Source of the DNA: Staphylococcus equorum
GTDB lineage: Bacteria > Bacillota > Bacilli > Staphylococcales > Staphylococcaceae
Assembly: GCF_029024965.1 (NCBI RefSeq)
Contig: NZ_CP118982.1
Location: 682,001 to 746,000 of the forward strand
DNA: 64,000 nucleotides
Reading direction: 5' to 3'
The notes below the pieces were generated by a model that saw nothing but the letters and a program-made list of their open reading frames with translations, was not told the origin of the DNA and ran no database searches. The stretch's first letter is position 1. The number at the start of each line of letters is the position of its first letter. Shown here one piece after another: positions 1 to 8,612 of this stretch. Made by a program: the position numbers and the translations under genes.

Positions 1-846
1 ATCGACAATCTTCATATCAATAAGATTTAAATTATTATATTCTGATATATTACGTATAATAACTGCGACAAACATAGCACCCACATAAACAGGAACATTA
101 ATGTTTGTTATGTCCGAGAATGTATTACCTAAATAAGAACCAATGGCCATACAAATGGCTACAATTGAAAATTGTAATAGGAAAATTGTTGTCGATGTCA
201 TGCGATTTCTTAAATATGCGTTAGATTTTACATTACTGTAATCTTTTGTTGTTTCTTCTGCGTGTTCTGGTTTTAAATTATATTTATTTATTAAAAATTT
301 AACTACAGGACCACCAATTAATCCACCAGCAACAAGACCTAATGTTGCGGCTGCTAGAGCGGCTGTTAATGCTGAATCAATACCCATGTTTTGCACGGTT
401 TGACCATATGCTGCAGCATTCCCGTGTCCACCTTCCATTGACATTGAACCAGCTGTTAGTCCAAGTAATGGTGGAATATTTAAAACTTTTGCTAAGGATA
501 CTCCAATAATGTTTTGGAATACGGCAAGAACCCCACAAAAGATAAAATATAATATTAACACTTTTCCGCCTAAGCGTAGTAGTTTTAATGATGCTCCTAG
601 TCCAATTGTTGTAAAGAAAGCAAGCATAAAGAAGTTCTGAAAGAATTCAGAATCTAATTTTATTGTTATAATGTTCGTTGATTGTAAGATAGCAACAAGT
701 ACTGAGAATAACAAACCACCAATTACTGGTGCAGGAATACATAATCGCTTTAAGATGCCAATATGATTCACTATATATACCCCTAAAAGATATAAAACAC
801 ATGCGAGTGCTAAAGTAGTAATAGCGTCTAGCTCTAGCATTTTCAT
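1..846 (-). CDS. gltS: Sodium/glutamate symporter, 3'-truncated by window edge
   Basis: The frame stays open from the start codon at 846 to base 1, giving 282 of the roughly 400 residues usual for GltS, so the C-terminus lies outside the window. The translation is almost wholly hydrophobic, with the glycine-rich segment GSMSMEGGHGNAAAYG typical of the ESS (glutamate:Na+ symporter) family, and begins MLELDAITTLALACVLYLLG. GltS imports glutamate with sodium across the cytoplasmic membrane. Two ATGs are possible, at 846 and 840; GAGGGGG lies just upstream and fits the second slightly better. It is transcribed away from the divergent NhaC gene at 1224. Confidence 0.85.
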   Translation of the reverse strand, partial: MKMLELDAITTLALACVLYLLGVYIVNHIGILKRLCIPAPVIGGLLFSVLVAILQSTNIITIKLDSEFFQNFFMLAFFTTIGLGASLKLLRLGGKVLILYFIFCGVLAVFQNIIGVSLAKVLNIPPLLGLTAGSMSMEGGHGNAAAYGQTVQNMGIDSALTAALAAATLGLVAGGLIGGPVVKFLINKYNLKPEHAEETTKDYSNVKSNAYLRNRMTSTTIFLLQFSIVAICMAIGSYLGNTFSDITNINVPVYVGAMFVAVIIRNISEYNNLNLIDMKIVD

Positions 847-1223
847 TCCCCCTCATTTTACAAATAAATCTCTCCTAAGTTGTGATATGTAAATAATTTT
901 TGTACTAAAGCAAGAAAGTGCTTACAAAAGTCCATGATATTTATTATACATTCTCGAATATGATAATGCTACAAAAAAATTAAATGCTAAGAAATATATA
1001 GTTTTTTTGTGTAATTTAACACCAAATTTTATAATAGAACTTAATTTATATAGTATTAAAGTTAATTAAAGGCAGTAAAATTAAAATAATCAAGTATAAT
1101 CAAATAGCTAAAAAAGACTAAATGACCATTATATAAAAGAAATGAAGTTTTATCCGATGACATTCTATCAGTTTTGATATACTATATATCATATGTAAAT
1201 ACTAGGTTATAAGGAGTAAGTAT
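847..1223. other. Intergenic region between divergent gltS and NhaC gene
   Basis: This AT-rich 377-base stretch must carry both divergent promoters. A possible TTGATA (1174-1179) and TAAATA (1196-1201) pair with a 16-base spacer lies on the + strand but would leave almost no leader before the ribosome binding site at about 1210, so it is not claimed. No riboswitch or small gene was recognised. Confidence 0.4.
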
Positions 1224-2555
1224 ATGGGTGAATCATTAAGAAGTGAAAAACAATATGGTGCGTTAGCATTATTGCCGTTATTAATATTTTTAGTTTTATA
1301 TATCGGTGTGGGGATTACATTTACGATTATGGGCAAAGAGGATGCTTTTGATCAATTGCCGCGACATGTCGCTATTTTTATAGGTATTGTCATAGCATGG
1401 ACTTGTTATGATAGAAAAACGAAATTCACGAAAAAAGTTCAAATTTTTACTGAACATGCAGGGAACTCAGGCATTGTAAATCTTGGATTAATCTTGTTAC
1501 TTGCAGGTGCTTTTTCAACGGTTACGTCTGAAATGGGTGGTAAAGAAGCTATGGTGAACATGGGACTTTCCGTCATTCCACCAAGTTTACTTATCCCAGG
1601 AATATTTATAATGAGTGGGTTTGCTGCGTTAACTTTAGGGACTTCAACAGGAGCGCAAGCAGCATTTATACCTGTTGGTGTAGCTGTAGCACAAGCAGCG
1701 GATTTAAGTGTTGCAGCAGCGGGTGCAGCGGTTATTGCAGGTGCTTACTTTGGTGATAATTTATCCATCATTTCTGATACAACGATTGCCGCAACGAATG
1801 GTGTAGGCGCTAAGATGAAAGATAAATTTAAAATGAATGTACTCATTGCTTTGCCTGCCGCGCTTATCACTGCAATTATATACGCCATTGTTGGTGGCAC
1901 TGGTAATGTAGAAGGTGATTTAAGTTTCAACTTCATTAATATTTTGCCTTATATATTTGTATTAATAGCGGCTATTGCAGGTTTAGATGTGATTCTTGTG
2001 CTTATTCTTGGTATTGGGATGGCTGGACTACTAGGTTTGGTTCAAGGTCAAATGGGTATCTTCCAATTTACTAAAGCAATGGGCGACGGTATGGAAAGTA
2101 TGTTCAACATTTTCCTTGTAGCATTCTTAGTATCTGGCCTTGTAGCATTGATTCGATACTATGGTGGTGTGGATTGGATCATTCAAGCTATGAAGAGAAA
2201 GGCTACAGGACGTAAAAGTGCTGAATATGTCATCAGTATGATGTCAGGTGTACTATCTGCTGCACTTTCACATAATACGTTAGCGATTATTATTTCTGCA
2301 CCAATTGCAAAAGAGATTGGTGATGAATATAAAGTGCCACCTAAACGGATGGCCAGCTTACTAGATATATTTGCTTGTAGTGCCTTAATGGTTCTACCCC
2401 ATGATAGTGGGATGTTAATGGTAGAACAATATGGTGATGTCTCCTATTTAGAAGTATTAAAATATTCATTCTATCCAGTTATATTGGTGATTTGTACAAT
2501 TATAACAATTCAATTTGGTTTATTAGATGGAAATAAAAAGTTAAAAAATAAATAG
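1224..2555 (+). CDS. NhaC-family Na+/H+ antiporter-like transporter
   Basis: This 443-residue polytopic membrane protein has about 11-12 hydrophobic segments. It carries the NhaC-family signature around GDNLSIISDTTIAATNG (about residues 174-190) and a late conserved block, SHNTLAIIISAPIAKEIG. NhaC-family members exchange Na+ for protons or for organic solutes. The protein shares long blocks with the SAM-riboswitch-controlled gene at 22809 (GDNLS.ISDTTIAA, K.KMKDKFK.N, APIAKEI), so it may belong to the same MetT-like group of predicted amino-acid transporters rather than being a true Na+/H+ antiporter. AAGGAG precedes ATG 1224. It is monocistronic, followed by two terminator-like hairpins. The substrate is not known. 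Confidence 0.8.
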   Translation: MGESLRSEKQYGALALLPLLIFLVLYIGVGITFTIMGKEDAFDQLPRHVAIFIGIVIAWTCYDRKTKFTKKVQIFTEHAGNSGIVNLGLILLLAGAFSTVTSEMGGKEAMVNMGLSVIPPSLLIPGIFIMSGFAALTLGTSTGAQAAFIPVGVAVAQAADLSVAAAGAAVIAGAYFGDNLSIISDTTIAATNGVGAKMKDKFKMNVLIALPAALITAIIYAIVGGTGNVEGDLSFNFINILPYIFVLIAAIAGLDVILVLILGIGMAGLLGLVQGQMGIFQFTKAMGDGMESMFNIFLVAFLVSGLVALIRYYGGVDWIIQAMKRKATGRKSAEYVISMMSGVLSAALSHNTLAIIISAPIAKEIGDEYKVPPKRMASLLDIFACSALMVLPHDSGMLMVEQYGDVSYLEVLKYSFYPVILVICTIITIQFGLLDGNKKLKNK

Positions 2556-2588
2556 TTGATGAAAAACTTATGCTTGATATAGAAAAAA

Positions 2589-2610
2589 GAGCTTCCATTT
2601 TTGGAAGCTC
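2589..2610 (+). terminator. Hairpin 3' of the NhaC gene
   Basis: A nine-base stem GAGCTTCCA / TGGAAGCTC closes a four-base loop 34 bases after the stop codon. No T run follows directly; a second, stronger stem that begins repeat copy A follows at 2615. Confidence 0.5.
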
Positions 2611-2613
2611 TCA

Positions 2614-2734
2614 AAGTGTCGACAAAGTCTCTGACTTTGTCGACACTTTTTTGTGTATGCTTTCCGCGGGTACAGCCTCAGCCTGTAGTCTTCGGCTAGT
2701 GCTTTTCCCGCAGGAGTCGGCCCAAATTACTGCC
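2614..2734 (+). repeat. Terminator-linked dispersed repeat, copy A
   Basis: The element begins with a stem (AGTGTCGACAAAG / CTTTGTCGACACT) followed by TTTTTT. It continues through a GC-richer tract with TTTCCGCGGG and GTAGTCTTCGGCTAGTGC and ends near ACTGCC. The same order of motifs recurs, on the opposite strand, at 10185-10302 and 52186-52314. All three copies lie just 3' of a gene with the stem nearest the stop codon, so the stem can act as that gene's terminator. This copy keeps the GC-rich part best. Confidence 0.75.
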
Positions 2735-2872
2735 AATTTTCAAACAAAAATAATATGTTTAAATTAAACAGTGGTGAGGTCTGTAATGTTGAATAAAGCA
2801 ATCGATAAAAGAAATAGAAACGAACGTAGCGTCCATCTTAGGAAGCTCCTTTTTCTATATTATTATATTGTA

Positions 2873-3481
2873 TTAGAGCCACGTATATTCTGAATCTGTC
2901 ATATCTGATTTACGCATCTTAGAGACATACGGATTGCCTTTTACAGTAAAACGTAGTGGTTTAAATGTCCAATCACCTTTATTTGGAATCCCAATACGTC
3001 CGCTTTCTTCAATAGCGCATGGGTACTTACGGTTTTTAGTGTCGATTGATAGGCGTCCTTCATTTAAGCGAGAACCATCTAAATGTCTAGGGATATTAAA
3101 TGCTTTTGTCCACTTTCCAGGGCCATTAGTTAATTCAAACCCGCTTTTTCCTCTATTTAATTTCATGGTTTCAATACCTTCTTCAGGTTCTACAGCTCTA
3201 ATTAATACACCTTCAGGGATGCCTTCATCTTTTGTGACAAAATTTATTAAAAGGTGATTGTGCATAACGTGCGCATATATCGTTCCACCACGTTTATACA
3301 AAGATTCTACTTTGGGTGTTCTTTTTCCATTAAAACCATGAGCAGCGCGATCTTCTTTGCCAACATAGGCCTCAGTTTCTACAATGTATCCAGTGAATGT
3401 TTCGAGTTCATCCAGGAAAACCACTTTGACACCTAATAAATCTTTAGCAATAGCTATTGTATCTCGATGTAAAAAATCCAT
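2873..3481 (-). CDS. 3-methyladenine DNA glycosylase (AAG/MPG family)
   Basis: A 202-residue protein, the normal length for bacterial alkyladenine glycosylases. The family pattern is clear: an N-terminal [11 protein letters not shown], the catalytic-site block [20 protein letters not shown] (residues about 34-53), the [14 protein letters not shown] segment and [11 protein letters not shown]. The enzyme removes alkylated purines such as 3-methyladenine and hypoxanthine by hydrolysing the N-glycosidic bond, starting base excision repair in the cytoplasm. GGAGG precedes ATG 3481. It stands alone, convergent with the NhaC gene. Confidence 0.9.
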   Translation of the reverse strand: MDFLHRDTIAIAKDLLGVKVVFLDELETFTGYIVETEAYVGKEDRAAHGFNGKRTPKVESLYKRGGTIYAHVMHNHLLINFVTKDEGIPEGVLIRAVEPEEGIETMKLNRGKSGFELTNGPGKWTKAFNIPRHLDGSRLNEGRLSIDTKNRKYPCAIEESGRIGIPNKGDWTFKPLRFTVKGNPYVSKMRKSDMTDSEYTWL

Positions 3482-3684
3482 GAGTTGTTCCTCCGGTTTC
3501 TAGTTTTAAAAAAAATAAATATTTTTAAATGTTTTTTTTAGAATCAGTAAAATTGTATTACTACTTACAAAATAGTTTGTTACACTAAACTAAATGAGAT
3601 ATTTAAAGAATTTACATATAATGTACCAAAGTTTAATGTAATTTAAAAATTATCTTTAACAAATGTATATGAAGGGGGAGTAAT

Positions 3685-4323
3685 ATGGAGCGGAAAATTG
3701 GTTTTCTTCAAGCGCTCAAATTATTTTGGACAAACTATGTTAATTTTAAAGGGCGCTCACGTCGTAGCGAATATTGGTACATGACGTTATGGCATTTGAT
3801 TTTTATGATACCAGCGCTAATAATACTTATTATAGGTTTAATCATGCTTGTTTCAGGTGTTTCATCTTATTCCGGTGAAGTTACTATGATTGGGGGCATT
3901 TTAATAGTCATATCCTGTATATATATTGTTATATATGGATTAGCTACACTGATTCCTGGCTGGGCATTATTGGTGAGAAGATTTCATGATACTGGTAGAA
4001 AAATGGTGATTCCAGTGATTTATTTTGCTGTATTAATTGTTACTAATATTATTATTACATCAATAAATGCAATGGATCCTGAATATGCTACTATTTCTAG
4101 TATCATTACGCTATTGTTGATATATATCATTTATATGGTTTTAGGAATATATTGTTTAGTTATTTGTTGTTTGGATAGTGAAAGAAGAACAAATAAATAT
4201 GGGACGAGCCATAAATACGGTAATCACATTCGTTCGAGTGCTCATGGGTATGAAGATACTTTTAATACAAAAGAAAATGGGCAACTTGGACAAACTCAAA
4301 AACAAGATGAATTAAAATATTGA
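3685..4323 (+). CDS. DUF805 family membrane protein
   Basis: This 212-residue protein has the DUF805 hallmarks: an N-terminal RSRRSEYWYMTLWHL just before the first membrane segment and WALLVRRFHDTGRK before a later one. About four hydrophobic helices span residues 30-165. The C-terminal 45 residues are hydrophilic and probably cytoplasmic (RTNKYGTSHKYG). DUF805 proteins have no established biochemical role. GGGGGAG precedes ATG 3685 and a strong terminator follows, so it appears monocistronic. Confidence 0.8.
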   Translation: MERKIGFLQALKLFWTNYVNFKGRSRRSEYWYMTLWHLIFMIPALIILIIGLIMLVSGVSSYSGEVTMIGGILIVISCIYIVIYGLATLIPGWALLVRRFHDTGRKMVIPVIYFAVLIVTNIIITSINAMDPEYATISSIITLLLIYIIYMVLGIYCLVICCLDSERRTNKYGTSHKYGNHIRSSAHGYEDTFNTKENGQLGQTQKQDELKY

Positions 4324-4327
4324 AATT

Positions 4328-4374
4328 AAAACGCTGTTACCAACTTAGTTTAAGTGGAAACAGCGTTATTTTTT
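4328..4374 (+). terminator. Rho-independent terminator after DUF805 gene
   Basis: Stem AACGCTGTT / AACAGCGTT (4330-4338 with 4359-4367), followed by ATTTTTTATT. Confidence 0.85.
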
Positions 4375-4449
4375 ATTGCGTTATATCATTTGCATAAGAA
4401 GTAACAAAGCTATATTTTTAATCGATTATAGTTACGGCATGAGCTAAGA

Positions 4450-4515
4450 CCATTAATAAAATAGAATCATGTCTAGCAAAGTTAAATTTAAAATGTAACT
4501 TTGCTTAATCTAATG
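4450..4515 (+). other. Hairpin in the natAB leader, function unknown
   Basis: AGCAAAGTTA (4475-4484) pairs exactly with TAACTTTGCT (4496-4505), and CCATTA near 4451 can pair with TAATGG near 4511. No T run follows, so it does not look like a terminator. It lies about 50 bases before natA. Confidence 0.4.
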
Positions 4516-4562
4516 GTATTATCAAAGTATATAATTTTTAAAAAGAAAGGAGTCGGGACACA

Positions 4563-5462
4563 ATGTCACTAAACATTGAACATGTAACCAAGAAGTATAA
4601 AGATTTTACAGCTGTTAATGATATTTCATTATCTTTAGAACAAGGTAAAATGTTAGGTTTTCTAGGCAGAAATGGTGCAGGAAAAACGACAACCTTCAGA
4701 ATGATTTTAGGTCTAACGCCAATCACTGAAGGTAAAATTGCATATAATGACAAACCCATAGACAAGACTTCATACAACCACATTGGCTATTTACCAGAAG
4801 AGAGAGGATTACATCCTAAAATGAAAGTAGAAGATGAATTGCGTTATTTAGCTACTTTAAAAGGAATGAAGTCCAAAGAAATTACAGAAGCTATAGACTA
4901 TTGGTTAGATAGGTTTGGTATTAATGAAAATAGAGAAAAGAAAATTGAAGCACTATCCAAAGGGAATCAACAAAAAATTCAACTTTTAGCAAGTATGTTA
5001 CATAAACCAGAATTACTCATTTTGGATGAACCATTCAGCGGCTTAGATCCAGTAAATGTAGAGTTATTAAAATCAGCGGTTAAAGATTTAAATAATGCTG
5101 GTACTACTATTATATATAGCTCTCATAGAATGGAACATGTAGAAGAGTTATGTGATAATGTCTGTATTCTAAATCGTGGAGAGCTTGTTGTTTCAGGGCC
5201 AATTGATGAAGTGAAAGCGAATCATGGTAAGAAAAGCGTCGTCATAGAAACAGAACATGAAATGTCAGAGATAGATAGCATTGATGGTGTATTAAATGTA
5301 GATAGAAGTAAAAGAGAAATTAAAGCAATGATTGAGACAGAAGCGGTTGCTGAGAAAATTTATGAAGTTGTAATACAGTATGGTTTCGTCAAAAGATTCC
5401 AAGTTGTAGAACCATCACTAAATGAGATCTTTATAGCAAAAGTAGGTGACGTCAATGGATAA
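4563..5462 (+). CDS. natA: ABC transporter ATP-binding protein, NatA-like
   Basis: A 299-residue ABC ATPase with Walker A GRNGAGKTTT (about residues 35-44), signature LSKGNQQKIQ, Walker B LLILDEP and the switch histidine in SSHRMEHVE. The last ~80 residues match the DUF4162 accessory domain seen in NatA/CcmA-like exporters. It should energise the partner permease encoded immediately downstream (8-base overlap). NatAB of Bacillus subtilis exports sodium; many relatives export other compounds, so the substrate is unproven. AAAGGAG precedes ATG 4563. Confidence 0.85.
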   Translation: MSLNIEHVTKKYKDFTAVNDISLSLEQGKMLGFLGRNGAGKTTTFRMILGLTPITEGKIAYNDKPIDKTSYNHIGYLPEERGLHPKMKVEDELRYLATLKGMKSKEITEAIDYWLDRFGINENREKKIEALSKGNQQKIQLLASMLHKPELLILDEPFSGLDPVNVELLKSAVKDLNNAGTTIIYSSHRMEHVEELCDNVCILNRGELVVSGPIDEVKANHGKKSVVIETEHEMSEIDSIDGVLNVDRSKREIKAMIETEAVAEKIYEVVIQYGFVKRFQVVEPSLNEIFIAKVGDVNG

Positions 5463-6693
5463 ATTCTTTGCAACTTTTTCCTTAACTTATAAAAATAAAG
5501 TTAAAACAAAGTCATTTGTTATATTCACAGCTATTGTGATTCTGTTAATGGTTGGAGCGGCGAATATTAATAAAATTATTGATTTATTTGACGATGGCCC
5601 TGATAAAGTAGGGGTTGTCTCATCGAATGATGAAATTTATAAAGTCATTAAATCACAAGGTGATCAGCTTGATGAAGGGGCAGACTTTAAGCAATTATCA
5701 GAAAAACAAGCAAAGTCACAGGTTAAAAACGAAAAATTAGATAAAGCATACGTTATTAAACTGAGTGAAGATCAAAAACTTTCAGGTAAAATATTGAGTA
5801 AAGATACTGTTTCAGAACAAGATAAGCAAAAATTAAAAGCAACATTATCAACTGTACAAACACAATTTGTTGCAGCGAATTTAAACTTATCACAAGATGA
5901 ATTAAAGCAATTGCAATCTCAAAGTGAAGTGACTTCAGAAGTGCTTGCAGATAATGCCAACAATTCAAATTTAAATGAAGCTCAAAAAGGCTTTAATACA
6001 ATGATTGTATATGCAGGCGTGATGCTCATATTCTTTATCGTTTTCAATTATGCGAGCCAAGTTGCAATGGAAATCGCAACTGAGAAAACATCACGAGTTA
6101 TTGAAATGATTATTACGAGTGTGTCACCAGTGACGCATATACTTGCGAAGATGGCAGGTGTGGTTTCAGTAGCATTAACCCAAATCAGTATATTTATTGT
6201 GGCTGGCATTATATGTTTCTTAGTGTTTGATATTGGAGATATGTTAAAAGGGTTTGATATTGAACCAAACGAATTAACCGTGCAATTAATCGTCGTAGGT
6301 ATCATATCAATGATTATTGGTATACTTTCATATATTATTTTAGCATCGATTTTGGGATCTATTACTGCGCGTATAGAAGATATTAATCAATCATTAATGC
6401 CAATGACATTAATTAGTATGATTGCTTTCTATATTTCCTTTTTCAGTATCATGAACACAGATACGTTATTAGTGAAAATCACGAGCTTTATACCATTACT
6501 TTCACCATTTGTAATGTTTGTTCGCGCATCCACACCTGATGTTGCTATTTGGGAAATCGTATTAAGTATGGTTATATCTATTATCACTATTTTTATACTA
6601 TTATGGGTTGCAGTGCGTAGTTATAAAGATACGATTTTGAGTTTTGATAAAGGCTTTATGAGCTCGGTAAAACGTATATTTAACAAAAAATAA
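5455..6693 (+). CDS. natB: ABC-2 type transporter permease, NatB-like
   Basis: This 412-residue membrane protein has one N-terminal transmembrane helix (residues about 15-35), a large lysine/glutamate-rich extracellular domain (about 40-175) and five to six C-terminal helices. That is the NatB/ABC-2 arrangement. The segment EIATEKTSRVIEMIITSVSP is the usual cytoplasmic coupling region. A GTG at 5446 is in frame, but ATG 5455 has AGGTGA at a suitable distance and is preferred. It overlaps natA by 8 bases, indicating translational coupling, and together they form one exporter. Confidence 0.82.
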   Translation: MDKFFATFSLTYKNKVKTKSFVIFTAIVILLMVGAANINKIIDLFDDGPDKVGVVSSNDEIYKVIKSQGDQLDEGADFKQLSEKQAKSQVKNEKLDKAYVIKLSEDQKLSGKILSKDTVSEQDKQKLKATLSTVQTQFVAANLNLSQDELKQLQSQSEVTSEVLADNANNSNLNEAQKGFNTMIVYAGVMLIFFIVFNYASQVAMEIATEKTSRVIEMIITSVSPVTHILAKMAGVVSVALTQISIFIVAGIICFLVFDIGDMLKGFDIEPNELTVQLIVVGIISMIIGILSYIILASILGSITARIEDINQSLMPMTLISMIAFYISFFSIMNTDTLLVKITSFIPLLSPFVMFVRASTPDVAIWEIVLSMVISIITIFILLWVAVRSYKDTILSFDKGFMSSVKRIFNKK

Positions 6694-6714
6694 TAATTTA
6701 AAATGCGCTATTAA

Positions 6715-6760
6715 AATAAACTACCATCACCATGTAATATGTGGAGGTAGTTTATTTTTT
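6715..6760 (+). terminator. Rho-independent terminator after natAB
   Basis: Stem AATAAACTACC (6715-6725) with GGTAGTTTATT (6746-6756), followed by TTTT. Confidence 0.85.
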
Positions 6761-7369
6761 AATATTGATACGTTTATTGTGTATAAAAAACGTATCTTTT
6801 TAGAGTAAATAGAAAGTTGTTTATATAAAATTACTATGTACTTATATAAATTAAGTAGTAGAATAAAGAGGAATTCAACAAAGTTATAATATTATACAAT
6901 GAAAATTTTTCTATTATTTGTATAATAATAGAAAAAGTATAACAATTTTTATGATTGTTTGTTAAAATTGACGATTAGTATAGATAAACATTTGACTAAA
7001 TTGTTACAATATAAGAGAGTAATAGAAGAAATAGGGAGTATTAAATATTACACAAGATTTGTGTTATTGCATCATAGTGACTTTGCAAGTTAATTTATGC
7101 TAGAGGGAAGCATAGTTAATCACATTGATGTTGTTACATTTAATCGTATTATGTGTGATAGGGTTTGTTTACTACAATTGAATTATTATTTTCAAAATAA
7201 TAATTCAAATTAATTGGACTTGTAGTGAGAAAGTTTACATTGCCTAAACACAATGAAGATCCCCCTCTGAGTTGTGATTTACAGGCCACGTTTGTAAGTG
7301 ATGTTTTTATTCATGATAAAACTTAATATTAACTTTTGAAAAAGTATTGGGTTTGAAAGGGAGTAATTG
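6761..7369 (+). ncRNA. Long structured leader or small RNA upstream of galM
   Basis: About 600 bases carry no gene but several hairpins. ACACAA/TTGTGT lies at 7050-7064. TATGCT/AGCATA at 7096-7114 has loop AGAGGGA. A 15-bp perfect inverted repeat (7178-7192 with 7194-7208) is flanked by ACTACAA/TTGTAGT. TAAACACAA/TTGTGATTTA at 7245-7281 has a C-rich loop with CCCCCTCT. The G-rich loop (AGAGGG, 7102-7107) is complementary to CCCTCT (7263-7268). No known riboswitch class was recognised. It could be a galM leader or a separate RNA. Confidence 0.4.
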
Positions 7370-8389
7370 ATGATGTTTGCAAAAGTAGAAAGCCAAAGTA
7401 ATGGTATTGATTTAATTAAAATTGATAATGAAGAAACGAAAATTGTTTTTACAAATTATGGCGCACGTATTGTCTCATGGAAATACGATGATAATAACAT
7501 TGTACTTGGAAATGTTGTAGAAGCAGATGAATTCTATGAGGAAAACCCATTTCATTTCGGGGCAACAATTGGCCGTTATGGTGGTAGAATCGCAAATGCT
7601 ACTTTCGAATTAGATGGAAAAACGTATCAGCTTGACGCAAATAACGGTGAACATAACATACATGGTGGCCCAGAAGGTATTGGTACACGCTTTTTTGATT
7701 ATGAAATTGAAGAGCAAGTGGGCCAAGTAAAAGTTATTTTTACAACAACTATAAAAAGTTCAGACGACCATTTTCCCGGTGATATTGACCTAGAAGTAAT
7801 TCATACTTATGATGTTGACCATAAATGGACAATTGAATACAAAGCAACCGCTACAGAGAAAACGTTATTTAATCCGATGAATCATGTTTATTTTAATTTG
7901 AATAGAGATAATAATGTAATTGATAACCATAGTATTTCAAGTTCAAAATTAGATATGTATTTATTAGGCGACGATAATATTGTTGAAAGCATGAAACCAA
8001 TTGATTTAGTGGATACATTTAACGAAAAAAACATACAATTTAAAGACATTTTTACGAGTGAACATCCAGTTGTGAAAGCACAAATGGAACGTTTTGGCGG
8101 CATCGATCATCCATTTGATATAGGTGGCAATGAAATGACCGTTGAAAATAAACGCTTTTTATTAACAGTGAATACTGACATGCCAAATGTTGTAATTTTC
8201 ACATTTAATGATACTACAAGTTGGCAAAGTGACTTTAATATTTACAAGGCACATTCTGGTTTTACACTTGAGACGCAATGTATACCAAATGACATTAACT
8301 TAATGGGAGAAAAAGCACCATCTATATTGGAAGCTAATCAACCATACTATTCAAAAACGTCATATAAAATTTTTGAAAAAGAGTTATAG
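7370..8389 (+). CDS. galM: Aldose 1-epimerase (mutarotase)
   Basis: A 339-residue galactose mutarotase-like protein. It has the GATIGRYGGRIANA substrate-site motif, HNIHGGPEGIG, the catalytic histidine in NPMNHVYFNL, GGIDHPF, and the catalytic glutamate in GFTLETQCIP near the C-terminus. It interconverts alpha and beta anomers of hexoses such as galactose and glucose in the cytoplasm. Length is normal for the family. Two adjacent ATGs (7370, 7373) follow AAAGGGAG; a TTG at 7367 is also in frame but too close. It is monocistronic between a long leader and a strong terminator. Confidence 0.88.
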   Translation: MMFAKVESQSNGIDLIKIDNEETKIVFTNYGARIVSWKYDDNNIVLGNVVEADEFYEENPFHFGATIGRYGGRIANATFELDGKTYQLDANNGEHNIHGGPEGIGTRFFDYEIEEQVGQVKVIFTTTIKSSDDHFPGDIDLEVIHTYDVDHKWTIEYKATATEKTLFNPMNHVYFNLNRDNNVIDNHSISSSKLDMYLLGDDNIVESMKPIDLVDTFNEKNIQFKDIFTSEHPVVKAQMERFGGIDHPFDIGGNEMTVENKRFLLTVNTDMPNVVIFTFNDTTSWQSDFNIYKAHSGFTLETQCIPNDINLMGEKAPSILEANQPYYSKTSYKIFEKEL

Positions 8390-8411
8390 AAACTAAATTG
8401 ATATTATGCAA

Positions 8412-8530
8412 ATAAGGCTAGGACATTACTTTATGTCTCAGCCTTATTTTTATATTGGCAGTAGTTAACTGAATTGGAAATGGGCTTATATTAAATTTTT
8501 AAAGACTTGCAATTCTTGTAGTCTATTTTC
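8412..8530 (+). repeat. Terminator plus conserved tail, repeat family 2 copy 1
   Basis: The stem AAGGCTAGGACAT / ATGTCTCAGCCTT, followed by a T-rich run, terminates galM. The 75 bases after it (GGCAGTAGTTAACTGAATTG, then GGCTTATATTAAATTTTTAAAGA) closely match the tail after the similar stem at 47425. Confidence 0.75.
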
Positions 8531-8612
8531 TAGACATCTTTGCCGAGAGCGAATCATACACCGAAACCTTATGAGAAAAAATTATTTTTCTCTCCAGTTC
8601 CCATTTATATAG

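Noticed and set aside
2570-2767. 65-residue ORF behind the NhaC gene
   Set aside because: It is made of the terminator hairpin and repeat copy A, so it is not a gene.
2934-3436. Two + strand ORFs opposite the 3-methyladenine DNA glycosylase gene
   Set aside because: They lie wholly antisense to a well-supported gene and lack start signals.
6991-7010. TTGACT and TACAAT boxes in the galM leader read as a promoter
   Set aside because: They are only about seven bases apart, too close for sigma-A.
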